Below the pieces are notes generated by a model. It did no database searches and was not told where the DNA came from. It saw only the letters and a program-made list of their open reading frames with translations. From Telmatactis stephensoni (Eukaryota > Cnidaria > Anthozoa > Actiniaria > Isophelliidae), in the NCBI GenBank assembly GCA_029948255.1, contig JALIZF010001870.1, positions 311,001 to 375,000 of the forward strand: a stretch of DNA of 64,000 bases. Direction: 5' to 3'. Numbering within the stretch: the first letter of the stretch is position 1; each line of letters starts with the position of its first letter. Below, one piece after another: positions 12,401 to 25,374 of the stretch. The translations under genes were made by a program, and so were the position numbers.

Positions 12401-15400
12401 GAACACCTCGTCATCTAACCAGACCATCGTCTAGAAAAGTGGTTCTTCATCCTTCTCAAAGTCCAGGGCTAAAAGCCACCTCAGGAGGGTATAGAGAGGA
12501 AGGCGGTGGATGCGTATGCTGTTGTTGTATGGAGGATTTATTAAAATTGCAGGTAAAAGTTATTAAAGTTTGGAACAGCTGGGGCTAATGGACTAAGTTA
12601 CTTCATATAGGATTTGTGGGGGTTGTTGAGAAAATAGAAAGATAAAAAGGAAGGGAGGGGAGGGAAGGGGTGTAATTAAGCAAATTTGGGTTGCCTTAGG
12701 GGGAGATGGAGAAACATTCAGTGGATGCTCATATGACCGCAGTATGTCCGCAGAGGATTCAGTAAAGATGTAGTCAAAGAAGTTGGAAAGGAAATGAAGG
12801 AGTTAGTTCTTAAAGCTAGAAACTGCATGTTGGTCATGGGTTCAAAGTTAACCGTATTTCAGATTACACGACATGGGTAGGGAAACCATCATCTTGGATA
12901 TAAGAACGTTTAATCGTGCTCAGATTTCTTGGGCCCGTTCCGGACGCCGCTCTGGTCATATACCGTACCTAATACATGCAGTTGAGTTCGACTCTAGTGT
13001 GACTTTGGAGAACAGGATGATGCAGACGGCGTCCCTAATGCGACAGACCCTTTCGAACTTACGAAAGATGTGGACTCAAAGAATTCCGTACCAAATTGAT
13101 TAGACGTCGCTCTTTTGCCGATCTTAACCATTAACTATGACTTAATTCAGCTATTAGGTACAACAGTTTTGAACGGGCCTTATTCTCTTGTCACTTTTAG
13201 AAGATAATGTTGTACTAATCATTATCGATTTGTTGGCAGGCATTGTTGAGTTCGCCATTCACTTCACATCATCTGTGTACATCTGTTCTAACGACAATCA
13301 ACAACCAAGACATCCCCAATGGTTTATCAGTACGATTACTAAGTCTTCCAAGAGTAGGAAACTTCCAAGAGGTAGGTTATATCTTTGTGTGTACAAATCA
13401 CTTCTCTCTCTCCGTATATCGTCTGTAGTCACAAAATTTCTGAGGTGTGACGTCACGGGTCGTGGTTTATCCCTACCAAGGCTCTCCTCTTTAGAAAAGC
13501 TTGCTGTGTGACATCATAAGCTGTGATGTCAAGTCACTGCTCGTCAAGGTGTGACGTCACGGGTAGTATTTTACTCCATTTTGAATATATTACTATCCAG
13601 TCTCGGCCTAGACTCTTCCGTTTGCTAAAGGTGTGACGTCATGGGAGTGAAGTTTTTAATGTATTTCTGAGTATCCCAGACTCCTCTTTTAAGCAAAGCT
13701 GTTGTGTGACGTCATAAGTCGTTTCAGTTTCAGTGACCCAGGCCCTTCCGTTTGACAAAGCTGCGAACGCCGCATTTTTTTAGTTAGGCAATGCATGATG
13801 GGTTAATATAGACGAAGATTTGGAATATAGTTGATTAGCATATTTAGAAAGGCTGGCTCGGTTTTATAGAGGGTGTGTTGTCCATACTTCAAAGGGCATA
13901 GCAATTATTAGTGTGGGGGAGGGGGGCTGAAGCCACACAGGGTGACCAACGACAGGGCGACCAAGATTGATATCAATACTTCGGAACTGATCAAATTTCG
14001 TGGAATTCAATAAACAGATATTTTCTTACGTCTACATCTACATCTTTATTCAGTCGGTAAAAGTCATTTGCAATTTTATATTTTTAAATCCGCATTTTTT
14101 CGACTCTATCTTGACAAATTATTTCATTCATAACAACATTGTATATGAAAAATTAGCTAGTATCGATTTTACTATTTTTTATCGATGTTTTTGAAACGAT
14201 CCTCTCTTCTTAGATTGTGGTAGAAACTGCCAATCTGAGGAAGGTTGTTGATATTGAATTACAGCCGTTTAAGACTCTTAAAAATCGCCTCGAGCCACCT
14301 TAAGCCTGAACATAACTTATTTTATGCTGGAACATGAGTGACAATAAATTAAAGTGTGAATGATGCCTTAAATTCTAACAGTCTAAATGGCAGACATCTT
14401 TAATCATGTGAGTTTTATAGAATGGCCTTTTTGCATTGGAGCTGAGGAGTTTCAAATTTATTTCTGAGTGGTTCTTGGAGTTGAATTATATAATTATCTT
14501 GGAACTGAATGTTGAACGACTTCGTCATTGTATACGTATATACACCCACGTATTCAATGCCAGCTTTTTGCCTGCTTTTTTTCAAATTCAGTCCTCAGGC
14601 CGACTTCGACCATCTGAGAAATGCAGTGTTACAACATACTCTAAAATTGTCCAAAGTGACAAAAAGGGCGAGAATAATAAAAGCCGGTTAAACTAGCGTA
14701 CACTCGAGACACGTCTGTAACCTACGCACAATCCGCATGAACACGCGTACTGTTGATGTATTCGGAAATACTTTCTTGAGAGACTTCGTAACTTTTACGA
14801 GTAGTTTAGTAATTATGTGGGATTGGTACCATATTTTGCTCTAATGCATGTGATATTTGTTTCTGGAATCCAAAGTTATGGAATCCGGCAGATGGAATCC
14901 GGATGGAATCCAAATGTTAAACGAATTCGTGATTGTATACTTATGCACCCACGCATTCAATGCCAGCTTTCTTGTCTGCTCTTTTATACAAATTCAGTCC
15001 TTAGACCGACTTCGACCTTCTGGGAAATGCAACATTACTTTACTGATTGGTCGAAGCGTTAAAAATCTCAAGAATAATAAGTAACTTAAACTAGCTCGGG
15101 ACACTGAAACCTACGCACAATCATGAACGCGCGTCCTTGTCTCCGGAAATGTTTCCTTGAGAGACTTCGATCGTAACTTTCAGTAGTTTTAGTGAATGTA
15201 TGGGATTGGCATTATATTTGGCTCGAATGTGTGTGATATCTCTGTAAAATTCTGTTTCTGGAATCCGGCCGGAATCCGGCACATGGAATCTGGAATACAT
15301 AGTTGAGGATCAGAAATCAAAATGAATGCTTGAATGCTTTCTTGAATGCTTTATTAGAAATCCGAAATCCAAAGCTATTTTGGATTGTCTTAAGCCTTTT

Positions 15401-18400
15401 TTTTTTTTTTGCTTAGTGTTTGTAATACCCCATAACCGTTTTAACTCAAACTGTGGTCTAATTTTGGGGACTTATTAAACCTCATAAAAGACGCACCTTG
15501 AATCTTGAATTTTTATTATGACGGCGTAAAAAGTGTGGAAAAGTCATCCTGAAACTCGTGACTGAATTCTAGTCTGTTTATTTCTCGTGGTACAACAATT
15601 TATTCGAGGCTCAAAGAAAAATTCTCGAGAGAACATACTTGAAATTCAAAACTGGCCGGTTAACTCGAACCCCCGCAAACTCGAACCATTTTCCGTTTTC
15701 CTTAGGATTTCGAACCACTGTTTATTTATATACACAAATACAACTTTTTTTTGACAGAAACTAGCATGGATGACAATGTAAAAATTTTCTGCACTTATAA
15801 ATATACAGGCAGCTTTCCTAAAAGTTCGTATTTATGCATCACTGGCTCTGGTAATAATTTTCTCATTCAGCTACTCATGTTATATTCATCGAAAAGACTT
15901 TTTATGTATTTTGGCCGGAAAAAATGTTCGCTTATGAAGGCTAGTCTCATTATATTATCTAATAAAATGCGAACGTTTTTGTAATTTCGGGGCGGAAAGC
16001 TGGTCGCTTACAATAGATTGATCTCGAGGGAAGGTTCAGGAATATTATTTATATCATGTTCATTCAAGTTTTACTATTCTCACCAGGTGTTATTAGGTTT
16101 ATCTTAATTTATCTCTAGTAATTAAATTTTAGTCACGTTAGAAACCAGACATATTATGCAACATGCTGTGTCATAATTTCTTGACTAATCGAGCAAAACT
16201 TGCTTTGTTCTGGTTGTTGAAAACAACTTTAGGATAAAAATAATCTTTTGTAAACACTTTGAAGATATTTCTTCGAGTAAAACTTTCTTTCTTGTCGTTT
16301 TTGAAAGTATTTTTGTGAAAGTTACGAAACTTTTGATCCTGACGGCCATCTTGGATGACGTCATAGAATATAAATTGCGCTTTGTCATTATGCTTGTGCT
16401 GTAAATCTTTTAGAACTTCATTTTGATTGAATTATTAAAACGATTTAAAAACATTCATGGTATACGAAACCGCAGTTGCCTTTCAAATGCGAAACAGACT
16501 GTTTTCGCTTTAGATTTTTAAAATTAAATTTTTAAAATTAAAATTCGTTGACTTAAGTTAAGTCAGAGCCTGATTATGAGAAGGCTCTTGTGTCACGCTC
16601 TCGACTAGTTCTCGCCCTTTTCGCTCCAGACTAGTTAATTCATAGATTATGAGGGGAATCCCCGGAAACATTTGTAGCCATGCTTCTTTGATCAGTCCAA
16701 CTTTGTCAAAGTGTTGTGAAATCTTATCTTAGATCCACTCAGAGCTCGTCAGATATCAGTATGCTCAACTACTTGGTTAACTGAAAGGTTGCCTACATGA
16801 TCTCGGTTGTTTTCTTTTTTCTTTTTGATTCAGTATTTTAATAAATCCGTTTCAATGCAATTGTGAAAATGAACTTCATGATTCATCAGGACCTCTTTTG
16901 GATGATAAAGACTACAAATCAGATCATATCTACTCGTTACCACTTCGTAAACCGATCACTGTATCTGCAGATCATTGTATCTGCAGTGATGTGATAAACT
17001 TTGCAGATCAATAAATTTAGATTTAGATTTAGCAGGCGTGCTACAGGGATAATTATGAGAACAATTTCCCTTGTGTGTTCTACTTAGAGAAGTCTAACAA
17101 GTTTGAATTCAGTTCATTGGACCTGCCCCGGGGACAAATTTTTATTCCCACAACATTTGTTTTTTTTCACGAAAACGTGCAGTATATACGAGGGGAATTG
17201 TCTTTGTAACATGTCCTTGCTTCATGTCCCTGCAAGATGCCTGCCCCCTAGTGCGGCGGTGCCGAGCTCCTTTTTATTTGTACTTTGTTCTTCTTGTTAT
17301 TTTCATCTAGGCCCTAAAAACTATATATGAATAAATAAATGAAAAAACATTAGTATTACCATGTCTGAAAATAGCTTGTTCAATTAACTGAAAAGCAGTG
17401 AATTTTGAAGGAAATGAATTCAAAACCTGCGAAGGTATGAATTTTTGAAAAGTTTGAATTTTTCAAGGAAAAACGATATATTTTGCCTACCGACGAATAC
17501 TTTCATACAAAATTTGGATTTTTTAAAAATTCATATCTTTGGTAGTTTTGAACTTAGTTCTTTCAAACTTCACAGTTTTTCTAATTTTGACGTGCTCTTT
17601 GCAGCTATGGTAATTATTGATCTGTTCTGTGACTTTTGAAAATACATGATAAAAGCTCAATTCCTTTATTATTTTTTTATATTATTCTCATTACAACGAC
17701 GACTATTAACTCTTTATTTTCAACTTTACTGGTAGCCTACCGACGAATACTTTCATACAAAATTTGGATTTTTTAAAAATTCATATCTTTGGTAGTTTTG
17801 AACTTAGTTCTTTCAAACTTCATAGTTTTTCTAATTTTGACGTGCTCTTTGCAGCTATGGAAATTATTGTTCTGTTCTATGACTTTTGAAAATACATGAT
17901 AAAAGCTCAATTCCTTTATTATTTTCTTATATTATTCTCATTACAACGACGACTATTAACTCTTTATTTTCAACGATACTGATTGTTATTCTTAGTGAAA
18001 CAATGCATTACCCCATGAATCAGACAAGTGCCATGCAACATGCCGAGTAATTACTTGCTGACCACTCGTGTAAAAACATGTTATCATTCCTCGTTTTAAA
18101 AACAACTTGTTGACGAAAATAGTGATGTCTGAATGTACAACATACTTTTTGACTTCAAGTTTCATCTTAACGTTTTCATCTAAAGAATTTTTTAAAAGAT
18201 ATCGAAACTTAACGGCCATCTTGGATGACGTCATTATAACCTTTCTCTTCCGGTTTGATTGGCTACGCGTTCGTAAAATTTCTTTGTTTTGTGTTATGGG
18301 CTTTTTGTAATTTAATGTTGTTTTAAATAGTCACCTCAAATACTAAAATAAATTTGAAGGTTTTGAAGTTTCTTTCTCAGTAATGATATCATGAAATTAG

Positions 18401-21400
18401 CGCTTTGATTTCTACAGTTAACATACTTCAGACAAAGGACACCCGAGCTATAATAATAGAAGTTGTCAATCAATTTAAATTGCAATTCAGAAAGTTCACC
18501 TCTATAGTAGCCATAGATTTGAGTATGTATAAGAAATAGAGCATAACCAGCAAACTTACCCAAACATACTAACATTCTCAAAGAAGTTCCCTTGACATAT
18601 ATGTAAATATTTAAAGAACACCAAGTTTTTTTTGAAAAAAACTGGTTGTTCTTCCGTTTCACAATACATCATCGTCATTGTAAATATTTGCTGTTACTTT
18701 GAGCGAGCAAGTGAGTGTGCTGTAACTTTAGTTTACAGCGATTTATTTTCAACTCATGTGTCAGTTTTAAGGTCTTCAATCAGATCGATATATTTTTATA
18801 GAAAACGTTTCTCAGAAAGACTATATATACAAAAAGAAATCTCATAGTTGACATTTTTTCTATCGATTTCTAGCTTCATTGTCCTCATGTTAGCCAGTTA
18901 ATATCATCCTATATTTTCAAGGAATAATCTCACCTAGAACGTACAGTTTTGTCCTAATAAACGGCACACTTCAAGAGGTTTCACATCATTAAACAAGTTG
19001 AATGGGTATTGAGGTCTTAAAGAAGAACCAACTCGTTGCTTTGCATTTTATATTTACATCAATTGACGAAAAAAACATGCGTTTGGTCTATTTCAAAATG
19101 AATCAATAGTTCAAAATGTATCTTTTTCAACCACGAAATAACTTCAACCATCCATACAAAACAGCCTATTAGAATATACACGGGAATAAAAATGATAGTT
19201 TATTTATTTTTTCGAGGTCACTCAAGTTGAATTGCTGGATCTTATATTTTAATACATTCAAATGACAATTTATCAGCCATTAAATATTGACGGTTTCAAA
19301 TCGCTTTCAATGGCAAAACTGTTTTGCAATTAGAAAAAAAAGATGGTCTTTATTGATTCTTTTGATGTTATTTATTAATATATTATTATATTATATTTAT
19401 ATTATATATTTACTGTCATGGAGTTTTAGTACCAGTTTGAGTTAATTTTTCAATAATATCTCATGCTGATTATTTGATAAACTTGGAATAATAGGAAGAC
19501 CTCGTACTGAGCCAATTATCACATTAAGGAGTCTAGAGGCAATAAACACAGCACGCAGTGAGCTTATTACTTAAAACAAGATCATCACCATGGAGACTAT
19601 ACCATCGACCTTCCAAACAAACATTTTGAATTTTGTTGACAGTTTCTGCTAGAGAGAGCTATTAAAGACAAATTTGCATGCCACTTAAAAAAAAGGTTTC
19701 AGAATTTCTACTCTACTTATCAGTCTTACTATTTTTATCTAAACAGCTTATTACAAATAAAAGATAGAATGCTGTTATAAACCCGTTAAAATAGTATGCA
19801 TAATAGTTAGTAGTAGTCTTTAAATTTAATATTTACTTTATTATTTACTTTTGTTCTTTATCAACTAGTAAAAACTAAATAGTCATTTTTCTTTCACGGG
19901 TTAAATATGGTCACTCTTTGACATCTTTTGAGTACTTTTTAGTAAAGTTGACTGTGTTAATAATTTAACTTCAATTTAAAAAATTGATATCAAGAAGTTA
20001 TTTCAGTATGAATGAAGAATTTGCAGATAACTCCTTACCTATTTACAGAAGACTTAACTATTATTAAGGACATATATGGTGATATTAATTACTGAATATG
20101 CCCATTATACAATTTTTATTTCTTCATGAAATGTATTTTCTTGTGGGGATTATTCAACTGTTAATTTTCCCACGATATTTCATTAATTGTTATTCTTAGT
20201 GGAACAATGCATTACCCCATGAATCAGACAAGTGCCATGCAACATACTGAGCAATGACTTGCTGACCACTCGTGTAAAACATATTATCATTCCTCGTTCT
20301 AAAAACAACTACTTGACGAAAATAGTGCTCTCTCTAAAGATGTACATTATCCTTTGTTGACTACGACTTTCTTCTTGGTGCTCTTATCAAGTAGTTTTTA
20401 AACTTTCAATACTTGACGGTCATCTTGGATGACGTCAAAAATGCAAAAAAGCTCCGTTTGAGCTAGGTTGAATACCTTGCAAAATTTCTATTGTTCTTGA
20501 TAAAGAGATTTAACGACGTTATTATTTCACTATGTAAAACATTAAAGTCGATTTAAAATTTGAAGAAATTTGAGTATCATTTCTCTCAATACAAATTCAA
20601 ATTTTTGTTTCTTGTTTCCTCAAGTTTCTTCTTTTACAGCACCGCTAAGAAGTTAGTCTATAAAAACATAGAGAGGCATACTTTGTTCATTTGCATAAGA
20701 ACAAACGTGTATAAAAATATTTTTATGGCTCACTGGTCCATATGTTTTGCAGTATTGTATTTGATTTTATCTCATTTCTCTCCTAGACAACTAGAACTTG
20801 TATTTATAACAAATATTCTTGCATTCAACTTACAGTTCTACAGTACAAACGTTAACATGAGAATGGAAATCTGAAACATTGTATGAAAACAGTATTTGCA
20901 TTACTGAAGTTTTTTTTAGCCTTCGTAATTACTGGCAGTTTAAGGGGAGGGGGAAGGGAAAACTTTAGACGAAAAAACGTCAGTAAAATCAGCCTTTTTA
21001 TACTGTGATACAGATTTCTATTCATTCATTTCAGTTCCAAAGAACGATATACGACATACTACTAAAGACTTTTCCAAACTTTAAACACATTCACTGAAAT
21101 AATCAAGTCGTTTCTAGAAGGACCGCCCATCGTATCTCTTTGCTTTGTGGTATCTTGGTAAATATTGCATTTCTATTCAAAACGTGTGTCTGGCACACTT
21201 CATAGTATGAATTAAATGTCAACCGTATTTTTGTTTTTCTATTAAACTTGTGTAAATGTATGTCAGTTTGCTCGGTACATGTTCTGTGGTTCAGTTCTCT
21301 GCAAAGAATTGTAAGCAGCAAGTCTTATGTGTAATAAACTCAAATCTTCAAAATCCTCACATATAATATTCAAATTTACAATATCCTTACACAAAAGATT

Positions 21401-24400
21401 GATTAGTTTAACTTTTCAATTTTGGTGAATTCTATATTGTATATAAAACTCGAGATGTATGTTTACGAGTGTTTTGTTGGTTGTCATGGTGATCATTTTA
21501 TTTTTTTTAAAACACGTGATTTTGTTAGCATTCCATCGTGCAATGAACTCACTAAGTGGTATTTTTATTATTGAAGTATAATATCAAGTAAACTCATAAC
21601 AATTTCCTAATACGGTTAATTTTAGTGTAGCCTTAGAAATTGAGCTCGACTATTTTGATGGTTGATTTCCATCCTTTCAAATGATATACTCTCAATATAT
21701 TTCTTTCTAAAATGTCTTCTATTATATCGACTTTACTCAAAATCTCTTTAAGCGCAGAATTTTTTATTTAAAGTTAATTCAACGCAAGAATATAATGATT
21801 TCTGGGGTTGTTTTTCTCTGCATGATTGGCACAGATCTAATTTAAGTCTATTAGGATTCTAGACACATTGTAAACACTACAGGAGGGGCCCCTCCCATGA
21901 ACTTGTTTTCAAAGTCATTCTAAATATACGCACGCAATATCTAAAAATCTTAATTTCTGACGTTACAAAAATAAAATTTGTTTAAAATATAATAACGAGA
22001 TATAATTTTCTCATTAGAGCTTTCCTGTATCTGTGAAATTAATTCAGAAATATTGTCCTGTAACGCATTTCCAGTACGCCTTGACTGCTTCAAGCGCCCG
22101 CTATTTTTTAACTCGATGAGGAATGTCAGCGGTTACCATGGAAGAATTAAAGTTTTATAATAATTCGTTTTTAAGTGTAAAAGTACTTTTTAGTACTTTT
22201 GGGAATGATATATAAGATAAAACCAGAATAAATTGACTACGAAAAGGTCCAGGTTTTAATAATCTATGACAAGCATTGCAGAAAATTCAATTCGTCGTTT
22301 CAGCGGGTCATTTGTTCTAGAGAAATTCACACTCCATTAGGTTTCCAAACAGAACAATTAAGCGGCCCGTCTTTTGAATTCAGACACAAAAGCGCAAACG
22401 GTACCGTTACCCCACCGACGTAATTAGACCTCATTCCAAGACATGGCCCTTGACGACCTTTATGGGAGGCTACTGTGGAATTTGTCAACACGTATAGGAT
22501 GACATAAAAGAGGGAGTGTTTCTCTGCAAAGTTAGTCAAGTTCTTGGCTAAGGTGGTGCAATCATTGCAATCATGAAGTACACTCTCGCTCTGCTGTTTC
22601 TCGTTGGATTCATTGCCTTCATTGGAGCTGCTCCAGTTGAAGAAGACACTCAAGATCCAGTTGTTGAAGATCCTGAGAAAGAAATTGCTCCAGGTAGGTA
22701 GGAATAGAAAATAGGTTGGAATTTTCTTTTGAATTAAATTATTAAGATATAGAACTCTTTTTAATTATTATTTTTTTTAATATTGTATTAATGAATGGGT
22801 GTGTAATGTTTCCACCATCCGTTGTATTCATTTGTTAAATGTTTGTCATTTTAATAATTTATATATGCTGGCCATTTCTTTTTGTTCCTTAATTCACTTC
22901 TTGTTTGATTTTATAGAAGAGAAAGACGAGAATGATGCAAGTCCTGGAGACGAAGATGCTACATCAGGTAATAATTGTATCATCATCATCATCATTGTCA
23001 TCTTCTTCTACTACTACTACTACTTCTTATTCGTTTTTTATTAATATTCAAGAGATTATTTAAATATTCAATTTTTTAAGAGATGCGTGTTGCTGTACAA
23101 CTGACATGAAAAATACAGTTTATATATGTTTTAAGTAAAATAGGATTAGATTTTTGTTTATTTGTTTATAGGAGATTTATGTTTAACAAACAAGGTGACA
23201 TTTTAATTGTACAGTTATTAGGGGTTTTCTATTATTACTTATATATATTTTTGTTCGTGATTTCTTTTCTTTTAAATTCATTTTCAAATAACATAAGTTG
23301 AAAGTATTCTAAGATTCAGTAGAAATAGATGTTGTGTTGTGAAATTTGATCGGAAAAAATCAAAGCCCAAGATTGTCAAGCTAACGCTCTTAATTTCATT
23401 GTTGCTTTAGAGAAACAAGGGGAAGACGAGGAAGAAGAACAGGATAATTCCGAAGATGATGAAGCCGTCGATGAAGATGAAGAGAACGATAAAGGTACTG
23501 TCAACCCTGTTAATTAAATTATGATTTGTACTTTCATGGCCTTGATGGACGAACGTCACCAAACATATTTTCATTCATTGATTCATTCATTCATTCATCC
23601 ATCCATCCATCCATCCATTCATTCATTCATCTATCCATCCATCCATCTATCCATTCATAGGCACAGTTCCACGTATATGTTTTGTTTTCAAAAGTTATAC
23701 ATTCCAAACAAAAACATGATCTAATAAGTTCATTCATTCATTCATTCATTCATTCATTCATTCATTCATTCATTCATTCATTCATTCATTCATTCATTCA
23801 TTTATTGAATTGGATTGATTGATTGATTGAATTGGATTGATTTTGATTAATTTTGATTCATTGATTGATTGCGATGGATCGGTCGATCGATTCCTTTATT
23901 GACTGATTCATTTCTTTTAATGTAGTGAGCTCCGAGATCGACCAAGAAGACCCACACAGGAGAAGGAGATATCATTATAGTAAATATTTGAAAAATTATC
24001 AGTTTTTAAAATAGTATTATTGCGAGGCCGTTGGTATTACTCAGCAGTGTCGCAAAGGTGTTGTAGCTCTGTTGTAGTTGATTATTCTCCACCAATAACA
24101 TTTCATGAGGCTTTCCTTTCCTTTCGTAATCCATTTCATTCAGATTCATCCTTTAAAGCTCACACAAACACCCAACTTACCCAACTTAAATTTAATGCGT
24201 GAAAAATGTTTATCTACAACAGCTACAATTGTACTGTTGTTCTCTTACATGTGCCAGCCTGCCTTTCTTCTAGACCCGTCCTATTGCCACTGGTGCCTCT
24301 TATTTACCAATTATTGCTTTAATTTCCGTTACTAATACACATCCGTATTAAAACCGCTAGCACTATCCATTAACATCACTATCTTCCTTTATCTGTATCC

Positions 24401-25302
24401 TTTTCAAGAAGTTTCGTTGCTGTTGATGGTTTTATGTTGATTAATGATTTCATCTTCCTTAGGACGGACGAGATGTCTGGGCAATACTGTGATGAGGGCG
24501 TGTATTAAAAGATCACGCTATGGCGTAATTCGGCTTTGCCGCTCCTACCGATGCATTCACAAATGTTGGGTGTGCCGTGGCGTCGCACGTAACCGCATTT
24601 GCCAGAAACATTGCCGCCGCCACCGTCTCTTGAACAAAAGGAGGTGCCTATACTCGTGCCACCGTTACCTCCAGACGAAATGCCGTACATGTCAACTAAC
24701 TTGTAAACGACACTGTAGAAGACGCAGATGGTGGACTTTCGGCTGTAAAACTTTAAAGTGAACCAACTGGACTGGACCGAATCACTCCTACCAAAAATAC
24801 ACAAGATCTTCAAATGAATTGTAGTAACAATCGTAAAGTACTGAATAGAAAAATTGTAGGAAATCGCACTGGTTTATTGGCTAAAATGGAGTAAAATGAT
24901 ACGCTTTCAAATTTATTTGGATAAGTATCGACGTAGTCTTAGACTACTTGGAAAGAGTTAACATCGAAAAGAGTCCAAAAAACAAACTTTTGTAACAACA
25001 CTAGTAGATAATTCACGTTAATAAAACTGAGCATTGAATTCTTCTGTGTTATTTATTGTCTTCTTTTATTTGTCAGTGTGACATTTCATCCAAAGTCTGG
25101 CAGGGCTTTGACTAGTACAAAAAATAGCGTCATTTATTAATGATAACGGGCTCCTGTAAATATACAGTTCATTTGTGGCCTAGTGTGAAGAACTGATTGT
25201 CGTAATAAAGACATGCAGCCCCAATTATTTATATGAAATAAGAAGTCGAACAGTAGTTTCTTTCCACTCGCAGATTTTAGATTATGAGTATATTGATTTT
25301 TT

Positions 25303-25374
<72 letters not shown>

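Larger units (their letters stand above)
13732..22450. other. AT-rich HPS3 intron sequence without visible genes
   Basis: There are no long open frames with exon borders. It holds a ~405 bp direct tandem duplication (14509-15290), a 250 bp tandem duplication (17485-17975), three dispersed copies of a ~220 bp block (about 16160, 17985 and 20188), and a GGGGCCCC-centred palindrome near 21886. Otherwise I see low-complexity AT-rich DNA. Confidence 0.6.

Noticed and set aside
16185..18234. Minus-strand frames beginning MAV after a CRE/YY1 block (16185-16388 and 17992-18234)
   Set aside because: The two predicted peptides do not align beyond the first few residues, and the third copy is interrupted at once, so coding is not conserved. 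The motif block itself is reported as a finding.
24505..24813. 102 aa minus-strand frame opposite the Cys-rich exon
   Set aside because: It is an antisense shadow. The + strand frame has exon borders, matching phases, a signal peptide exon and a polyadenylation signal.
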